Shown: piece by piece, positions 59,043 through 64,000 of the stretch
Position numbering within the stretch: position 1 is the first letter of the stretch
Layout of the letters: the number at the start of each line of letters is the position of its first letter
NCBI RefSeq assembly: GCF_013376095.1
Contig: NZ_JAAMFN010000006.1
Location: 103,091 to 167,090, forward strand
DNA length: 64,000 nucleotides
Direction of reading: 5' to 3'
Origin: Arthrobacter sp. SDTb3-6
GTDB taxonomy: Bacteria; Actinomycetota; Actinomycetes; Actinomycetales; Micrococcaceae
Notes under the pieces: generated by a model
The model's database searches: none
Told to the model about the DNA's origin: nothing
What the model saw: the letters and a program-made list of their open reading frames with translations, nothing else
Program-made: the position numbers and the translations under genes

Positions 59043-59288
59043 ATGGCCATGAAGGAAATGTTGCAGCCGGTGCGTACCGGAAAGGGTGCGCCGAACCGGC
59101 AGTATGAGTACTTGATCATATCGCTGCGGCCCGACGAGCCGGCGCCCCTGGCCTACCAGCGGCTGCGCGAACATGCCGAGTACGGCAAGTGGGAACTGGA
59201 GCGCAGCCGCCTGTATTTTGGCGGCAGCCGCAGGTACTGGCTGCGCCGGAAGGTCATGCGGGTGGAGCGGACGCTGGACGTCTACTGA
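59043..59288 (+). CDS. DUF5703 family protein
   Basis: An 81-residue protein with the DUF5703 pattern: NRQYEYLIISLRPDEPAPL, HAEYGKWELERSRLYFGGSR and YWLRRKVMRVERT. It is small, basic and cytoplasmic, found in many actinobacteria, with function unknown. ATGs at 59043 and 59049 are both possible. It abuts the convergent acyl-CoA dehydrogenase stop (1-bp gap). Confidence 0.85.
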   Translation: MAMKEMLQPVRTGKGAPNRQYEYLIISLRPDEPAPLAYQRLREHAEYGKWELERSRLYFGGSRRYWLRRKVMRVERTLDVY

Positions 59289-60440
59289 CTACCCCTCAAG
59301 CGGCCCCAGCCACGCGTTGGCGATGGTGCCGTGGGCCGACTCATCGTCGGAGGGGTGGAAGATCCCGGCCAGCACGTCCCGGTACAGGCGGCCCAGTTCG
59401 TTGCCGGAAAAGTATGTTCCGCCGCCGCTGACCCGCACCGCACTGTCCACCACATCGCGGGCCGTTTCGGTGGCACGCACCTTCAGGCCCACCAGTTTCG
59501 GGAACCACATGGCCCCGTGGTTGACCAGTGCATCGACATCGCCCGCCACGGAATCCACCTGCGGGTACAGCCCGTCCATGGCCATGGCGGCACTGGCCAG
59601 GCGCCAGCGGATGTCCGGATCCTGCGAATAGGGCTTTCCGGTCTTCATGGACATCCGCCGCTGCACTGCTGCCACGCCGATCTGCAGGGCCCGCTCCCCC
59701 ACCCCCGTGTACACGGCCGCCAGAAGCGTTTCGAAGCACGCAAAAATGGCGAAAATCAGCGGGTCGGCGTTGGGCCCCACAGGCAGCTTGCGGAACACGC
59801 GCTGCGCCGGCGCCACCACGCCGTCTAGCACCGTGGTGTTGGACTGGCTGGCCCGCATGCCCAGCGTGTCCCAGTCATCCTTGATGGTGTAGCCGGGCGC
59901 GTCCCGCGTGATGAAGGCGTGCACCAGCACCGGCTCCTCGCCCGTGGTGTCCTTGCCAAAGATGCCCAGGCGGGTCCACGCCGGTGACAGGGAGGTGAAG
60001 ATCTTGGTGCCGGTGAACGCATAGCCGCCATCAGCCAGGGGCGCCGCCAGCGTGTTGGAGTCGAACAGCACCGAGTCGTTGCCCGCCTCCGAGTTGCCGA
60101 AGGCAAAAACCTCCCCGGCAACAGCCTCCTGCAGGACGTAGTGGAGGGAGTCGTCGCCGCGCTCGTGCAGCAGGTGTGCGACGCCGGTCCACACCAGGTG
60201 CATGTTGACCGCCAGTGCGGTGGCCGGGGCGGCGGTCGCCAGGCGGCGTTGCGCCGCGGCGGCCTGTTGCAGCCCGTAGCCGAGCCCGCCGTCGCCGGTG
60301 GCGGCGAACATGCCCAGGTAGCGGCGTTCCTTCAGCTCGGCCAGGTCCTCGTGGAAGAACTCGTTGCGCTCGTCGTAGCCCTTGGCGCGGGCACGGAAAC
60401 GCTCCAGCAATTCCTCGGGCAGCAGCTGTTCCGGTTCCAT
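59289..60440 (-). CDS. Acyl-CoA dehydrogenase-like flavoprotein
   Basis: A 383-residue member of the acyl-CoA dehydrogenase/monooxygenase-like family: the N-terminal helical domain, a middle beta domain (FGNSEAGNDSVLFDSNT; GYAFTGTKIFTSLSPAW) and the C-terminal helical bundle with RVSGGGTYFSGNELGRLYRD. The catalytic Glu of true acyl-CoA dehydrogenases is not clear, so it may be an alkylation-response or dibenzothiophene-monooxygenase-type enzyme. It follows the M20 peptidase gene by 8 bp, so they are an operon. Confidence 0.85.
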   Translation of the reverse strand: MEPEQLLPEELLERFRARAKGYDERNEFFHEDLAELKERRYLGMFAATGDGGLGYGLQQAAAAQRRLATAAPATALAVNMHLVWTGVAHLLHERGDDSLHYVLQEAVAGEVFAFGNSEAGNDSVLFDSNTLAAPLADGGYAFTGTKIFTSLSPAWTRLGIFGKDTTGEEPVLVHAFITRDAPGYTIKDDWDTLGMRASQSNTTVLDGVVAPAQRVFRKLPVGPNADPLIFAIFACFETLLAAVYTGVGERALQIGVAAVQRRMSMKTGKPYSQDPDIRWRLASAAMAMDGLYPQVDSVAGDVDALVNHGAMWFPKLVGLKVRATETARDVVDSAVRVSGGGTYFSGNELGRLYRDVLAGIFHPSDDESAHGTIANAWLGPLEG

Positions 60441-60448
60441 GGCTGGGC

Positions 60449-61753
60449 CTAGTAGCTGCTGAGCAGGCGGTCGAGCACCCGGGCGCCGAACTTCAGCGAT
60501 TCCACGGGCACCCGTTCGTCGACGCCGTGGAACATGCCGGTGAAGTCAAGCTCCGGGGGCAGCTGCAGCGGGGCGAAGCCGTAGCCGGTGATGCCCAGGC
60601 GGGACAGCGACTTGTTGTCGGTGCCGCCGGAGAGCGTGTACGGCAGCACGGTGGCGCCGGGGTCCTCGGCGTGCAGGGCGTCCACCATGGCGTCCACCAG
60701 GTTTCCGGCGAAGGGCGTCTCCAGGGCGACGTCGTCGTGGATGGTGCTGATGTCGATGCCGTCCCCGGCAAGGTCCCGGACCATTTCCAGGACCTGTTCA
60801 TGCTGGCCCGGCAGGGTGCGGATGTCCACCATGGCTTCCGCCGTCGCGGGAATCACGTTGGCCTTGTAGCCGCCGGACAGCAGGGTGGGGTTGGACGTGT
60901 TTTGCAAGGTGGCGCCCACAAAACGCGACACGGTGCCCAGCTGGTCCAGCAGCGCCTGCGGGTTTCCCTCGTCAAATTCGACGCCGGTCAGCTCGGAGAC
61001 GCCCTCCAGGAACGCCCGGGTGGTGTCCGTGTATTCAATGGGCCATTCGTGCCCGCCAATCCGGGTCACGGCGCGCGCCAGCCGGGTGACGGCGTTGTCG
61101 GTGTTGATCTGCGAGCCGTGCCCGGCGCGGCCGTGGGCGGTCAGGCGCAGCCAGGACAGCCCCTTTTCCGCCGTCTGGAGCAGGTATGCGCGCTTGCCGC
61201 CAATGTCCGCGGAGAAGCCGCCCACCTCGGAGATGGCCTCTGTGGCACCGTCAAAAATGTCGCGGCGGTTGTCCACCGACCACCGGGCGCCGTAGGTGCC
61301 GCCGGCCTCCTCGTCGGCGAAGAACGCAAAGACAATGTCGCGCCTGGGCTTGCGCCCGTCCCGTGCCATGGAGCGCATGACGGAGAGGATCATGGCGTCC
61401 ATGTCCTTCATGTCCACGGCGCCGCGGCCCCAGATCAGGCCGTCCTTCTCCTCGCCGCCAAACGGGTCGACGCTCCATTCGTGCGCCAGGGCCGGGACGA
61501 CGTCGAGGTGGCCGTGGACCACGAGCGCCGGCAGGGAAGGGTCGCTGCCCTCGATACGGGTCACGACGTTGGCGCGCCCGGGATCCGACTCGTAAAGGTC
61601 GGCGGGCAGCCCGACCTCGGTGATCAGTCCGGCGACGTGTTCGGCGGCGGCGCGCTCCCCCGGGCCTTCGTTGGTGCCAAAGTTGGTGGTGTCGATGCGG
61701 ATGAGGTCCTGACAAATGCCGACGACTTCGTCTTCCGGCCGGACGGTGTTCAC
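60449..61753 (-). CDS. M20 family metallopeptidase
   Basis: A 434-residue zinc peptidase/deacylase: VVHGHLDVVP, WGRGAVDMKDMDA (bridging Asp), AFFADEEAGGTYGARW (catalytic Glu), and a dimerisation lid followed by SGGTDNKSLSRLG. It starts at GTG with AAGGAG 6 nt upstream. Dipeptides or acylated amino acids are likely substrates. It heads the pair with the acyl-CoA dehydrogenase-like gene. Confidence 0.9.
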   Translation of the reverse strand: MNTVRPEDEVVGICQDLIRIDTTNFGTNEGPGERAAAEHVAGLITEVGLPADLYESDPGRANVVTRIEGSDPSLPALVVHGHLDVVPALAHEWSVDPFGGEEKDGLIWGRGAVDMKDMDAMILSVMRSMARDGRKPRRDIVFAFFADEEAGGTYGARWSVDNRRDIFDGATEAISEVGGFSADIGGKRAYLLQTAEKGLSWLRLTAHGRAGHGSQINTDNAVTRLARAVTRIGGHEWPIEYTDTTRAFLEGVSELTGVEFDEGNPQALLDQLGTVSRFVGATLQNTSNPTLLSGGYKANVIPATAEAMVDIRTLPGQHEQVLEMVRDLAGDGIDISTIHDDVALETPFAGNLVDAMVDALHAEDPGATVLPYTLSGGTDNKSLSRLGITGYGFAPLQLPPELDFTGMFHGVDERVPVESLKFGARVLDRLLSSY

Positions 61754-61854
61754 GAGGGGCTCCTTCGGGCTCTTCTGGTGGTCACTTCAGCCTACATCCG
61801 AGGCCCCTCTGGGCCTTGTTTGGCGGAGGCGCCGGCAGGCCGCTGGCCCGATTG

Positions 61855-61882
61855 TTGTTTGCGGCAAAAGCTGTGCTATCGT
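61855..61882 (+). promoter_or_regulatory. Candidate promoter of tRNA-Leu
   Basis: TTGTTT, 16-nt spacer, TATCGT; predicted start near 61889, about 60 nt before the tRNA. Confidence 0.45.
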
Positions 61883-61948
61883 ATTTCTCGCTGCTTCGGG
61901 GGCGAACGGTTCATCCGGATGGATGGCCGGTCCTCCCGAATTCACCTT

Positions 61949-62031
61949 GCGCGGGTGGCGGAATGGCAGACGCGCTAGCTTGAGGTGCTAGTCCTGGAAA
62001 CGGGGTGGGGGTTCAAGTCCCCCTCCGCGCA
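61949..62031 (+). tRNA. tRNA-Leu (anticodon GAG)
   Basis: An 83-nt type II tRNA. The acceptor GCGCGGG pairs with TCCGCGC (one G-T), discriminator A follows, and no CCA is encoded. The anticodon stem CTAGC/GCTAG encloses loop TTGAGGT with anticodon GAG, which reads CUC and CUU. The long variable arm and a perfect GGGGG-TTCAAGT-CCCCC T-arm are typical of tRNA-Leu. Confidence 0.97.
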
Positions 62032-62038
62032 CATGATG

Positions 62039-62074
62039 GCCCGGAAGACCTGAAACGGTCTTCCGGGCTTTTTT
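62039..62074 (+). terminator. Terminator of tRNA-Leu
   Basis: A 12-bp perfect stem (GCCCGGAAGACC and complement), loop TGAAAC, then six T. It is 7 nt after the tRNA. Confidence 0.95.
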
Positions 62075-62153
62075 GTGTTTCGGTTTGTGTTTCTGCCGGC
62101 GGAGCGCGGCCGGGCGGGCCCCGGCCCCTGCCCCTGCCCAGCCGCGACGCTAT

Positions 62154-62489
62154 GCGGCGGCGGCGCGAAAACCGGTGCCAGAGCCAGGCAGCCAGGGAGG
62201 CGCCGAAGAGGGCCCCGGCGCATGGCAGCAGGGTCCTGCCGTCACGGGCGTGGGCCGGCACTGCCCGGGTCTACACCACCCGCAGCAACAGCCACTCCCC
62301 CGCCCGCTGGGTGATGAACACCAGGGCCAGGCCCGGCAGGTGGAGTGCGGGCGTGGCCAGTCCCGGTCGGCGGCGGACGGCGGGCCAGAGCGTCGTGGCG
62401 ACTGTGCACAGGGCGGCCACGGGAAGCGTGACGACCACGGCCTGGACGAGGAGAATGTGTAGTGGAAGGCCACGGAATTCATAATTCAT
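62154..62489 (-). pseudogene. DUF2231-like membrane protein broken by an amber codon
   Basis: The frame from the ATG at 62489 (MNYEFRGLPLHILLVQ, with VALCTVATTLWPAVRRR and ITQRAGEWLLLRVV) stops at TAG 62271-62273. It continues in the same frame with ARDGRTLLPCAGALFG and SLAAWLWHRF, the expected third-helix region of DUF2231-type proteins. After about 62154 the sequence becomes low-complexity and runs toward the tRNA terminator, so the C terminus is also lost. Confidence 0.72.
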
Positions 62490-62618
62490 GCAGGCGTCCC
62501 TGGAGGGGAGGGACGGCAGGGCCTGGGTCGGTGGGGCCTGAAGAGGTGGAAGCGGGGGCCGTAGGGCCTGCGGCGGGCGGGATGGCCAGGAACCGGCCGC
62601 CGGCCTTCAGGTGGGGGG

Positions 62619-62646
62619 TGAACCTTTTGGGCATGGCCTCCGTTTG
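62619..62646 (+). promoter_or_regulatory. ECF-type promoter before the sigma/anti-sigma operon
   Basis: TGAACC (62619-62624), 16 nt, CGTTTG (62641-62646). TGAACC with CGT at -10 is the class of promoter recognised by SigL/SigK-type ECF factors, which usually activate themselves. A start near 62652 gives a leader of about 45 nt with GGGAGG before the ATG. Confidence 0.6.
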
Positions 62647-62697
62647 TAGGGGTAGGCCGGTGCCGCCGGCAGCCAAAGCGCGAAACGGGAGGTGGAG

Positions 62698-63228
62698 ATG
62701 GACCAGCAGGCCCGCACGGGCACGCCGACGCGCGAGGAAGCCATGCGCGCCCTCCACCGGGACTATGCCGTCCAGCTGACGCGCTTCGTCCAGCGCCTGA
62801 CCAGTGAAGGCACCGTGGCGCAGGATGTGGTGGCCGAGACCTTGCTCCGTGCATGGGAGCACCCCGACGTCCTGCAGCGCACGGAGCCCGCGCTGCGGGG
62901 CTGGTTGTTCACCGTGGCGCGGAACCTGGTCATCGACGACTGGCGCAGCGCCCGGCACCGCCGTGAGATCGGCACGGACCAGCTGCCTGAGCATCCGGGG
63001 CCGGACCAGACGGACCGGATCCTGGATGCGTGGCTGGTCGAGGACGCCTTGCTCACGCTCACGCCCGAACACCGCGAGGTCATCCGACTCGCCTACTTCG
63101 ACGGGAAGGACACGCGCAGCATTGGTGCCGCACTTGGCGTCCCGGACGGAACCGTCAAATCGCGGCTGCACTACGGCCTCCGCGCCCTGCGGCTGGCACT
63201 TGAGGAAAGGGGCGTGAGCAGCCGGTGA
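62698..63228 (+). CDS. ECF sigma factor, SigL/SigK-like
   Basis: A 176-residue sigma factor. Region 2 (about 22-90) has DVVAETLLRAWEH and GWLFTVARNLVIDDWRS. Region 4 (about 115-165) has LTPEHREVIRLAYFDGKDTR and the recognition helix LGVPDGTVKSRLHYGLRAL. GGGAGG at 62687-62692 sets the ATG at 62698 rather than the GTG at 62692. It overlaps the anti-sigma gene by 4 bp and has an ECF-type promoter upstream. Confidence 0.93.
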   Translation: MDQQARTGTPTREEAMRALHRDYAVQLTRFVQRLTSEGTVAQDVVAETLLRAWEHPDVLQRTEPALRGWLFTVARNLVIDDWRSARHRREIGTDQLPEHPGPDQTDRILDAWLVEDALLTLTPEHREVIRLAYFDGKDTRSIGAALGVPDGTVKSRLHYGLRALRLALEERGVSSR

Positions 63229-63980
63229 CCACCACCCCTTCTGCCGTGGACCCCTATTCCGCCTGGGACGCGGCCTATGTCCTTGGCTCCCTGACGGCGG
63301 CCGAGCGCCGCGAATACGAACAACACGTGGACGGCTGTGACGCGTGCCGCAACCGCCTGGCCGAGTTGTCCGGCCTGCCCGGACTGCTTTCCCTGGTGGG
63401 CCGCGACGCCGTGGCCCCCGGGGCACCCAAGCCGTTGCCCAGCGCCGCCCCCTACGCCGTCTTTGCCCGGAAGGTACGACGCCGGAGGGCCGGCCTGGCG
63501 GCCGCGGCGGCTGCCGCTGCCCTAGTGTTGGGCGGCGGGACGGCTGCTGTCACGGCGGGCCTGATTCCCCCCGCTGCGCCGCCTGCGACACAGGCCGGCC
63601 ACGCTCCGGGCCGGACTGGTACCGCAGCCTTGCAATTGACCTTTGCCAGCACCGGGCAGCGGTTGCTGGCCGCACACGGCCAGGCCAGCCCGGAGCCTTG
63701 GGGAACCCTCCTCTCCTGGACGTGCAATTACAGCACCGGAACAACGGGCGGGCCGGTCTACGGGAACACGGGCAGCCCGGTGGTGCCCACTGCGTATGAA
63801 CTCGTGGCGGTCACCACCACGGGCAACCGGGTGACGCTGGCCACGTGGCGCGCCGCACCGGGAAGCACAGTCTCTCCCGTGGCGACCACCACGCTGGCCG
63901 TGGGCTCCATCAAGGAACTGCTCATCCGGCAGCAGGGCGCCCCGGCGACGGGGGTTCCGCTGCTCCGGGCACGGCTTTAA
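63225..63980 (+). CDS. Zinc-type anti-sigma factor (RslA-like), membrane-anchored
   Basis: A 251-residue protein. The N-terminal zinc anti-sigma domain holds the HxxxCxxC motif HVDGCDAC (about 35-42). One membrane helix (about 88-110, Ala/Leu-rich) follows, then an extracytoplasmic domain of about 135 residues with TCNYSTGTTGGPVYG and AYELVAVTTTGNRVTLATW. It probably holds the ECF sigma at the membrane until an envelope or redox signal releases it. It starts at GTG inside the sigma stop. Confidence 0.92.
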   Translation: MTTTPSAVDPYSAWDAAYVLGSLTAAERREYEQHVDGCDACRNRLAELSGLPGLLSLVGRDAVAPGAPKPLPSAAPYAVFARKVRRRRAGLAAAAAAAALVLGGGTAAVTAGLIPPAAPPATQAGHAPGRTGTAALQLTFASTGQRLLAAHGQASPEPWGTLLSWTCNYSTGTTGGPVYGNTGSPVVPTAYELVAVTTTGNRVTLATWRAAPGSTVSPVATTTLAVGSIKELLIRQQGAPATGVPLLRARL

Positions 63981-64000
63981 GGCGGCCCCTGCGCCGGGCT

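Noticed and set aside
62013..62261. Independent 82-codon gene downstream of the amber codon
   Set aside because: It is the same frame as the broken DUF2231-like gene and its end runs through the tRNA terminator.

Overview
The window is a high-GC actinobacterial chromosome segment, most likely from Arthrobacter or a close Micrococcaceae relative. The lineage call rests on three things: a complete bacterial proteasome/pupylation locus with PafB and PafC fused into one protein, mycothiol ligase MshC, and RNA-polymerase-binding protein RbpA. Most of it is conserved core chromosome. The accessory and decaying genes sit mainly at 13-18.7 kb, 21-24 kb and 62 kb.

Layout. 0-7.4 kb is respiratory: the 3' end of ctaD with ctaF on the + strand, then ctaE-qcrC-qcrA-qcrB on the - strand, interrupted by HPr and a GntR regulator. 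7.5-13.4 kb holds trpD, a stand-alone Lrp ligand-binding module, two small membrane proteins, a VOC protein, an AAA ATPase, a YbaK-type deacylase, and a His-rich methyltransferase divergent from an XRE-cupin regulator. 13.4-18.7 kb is accessory: an orphan VapC-like PIN protein, a wrecked alpha/beta hydrolase, a DUF6924 gene, a winged-helix regulator with a membrane partner under a strong palindromic operator, and a YCII/ECF42 sigma pair whose sigma gene carries an in-frame amber codon. 18.7-24 kb has a UvrA paralogue and an overlapping APH-kinase-GNAT cassette. 24-34 kb has acnA, def, rlmA, yczE/mocR, NfeD/SPFH, rbpA and a polyprenol-phosphate mannosyltransferase. 34.4-54.3 kb is one long - strand block: amidohydrolase, helY, tatC, tatA, pafBC, two FKBPs, pafA, prcA, prcB, pup, dop, arc, trmI, an M50 protease and a HAD phosphatase. 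54.4-64 kb has PAC2, mshC, uppP, an aldo/keto reductase, DUF5703, an acyl-CoA dehydrogenase, an M20 peptidase, tRNA-Leu(GAG), a second amber-broken gene, and an ECF sigma/anti-sigma pair.

How the genes work together. Arc unfolds pupylated proteins for the PrcBA core. Dop deamidates Pup, PafA ligates it, and PafBC is the DNA-damage transcription activator of the same locus. CtaCDEF and QcrCAB form the actinobacterial bcc-aa3 supercomplex. The regulatory pattern most visible in the DNA is leaderless transcription: at least sixteen genes have a TANNNT-like -10 hexamer exactly 6 or 7 nt before the start codon. Two ECF-type promoters are also legible: TGAACC-N16-CGTTTG before the 62.7 kb sigma gene, and TGTCGA-N17-CGTC before the YCII gene. 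No CRISPR array, prophage or intact insertion sequence was seen. The nearest thing to a new system is the small regulator/membrane-protein unit at 15.7-16.7 kb with its nested inverted repeats.
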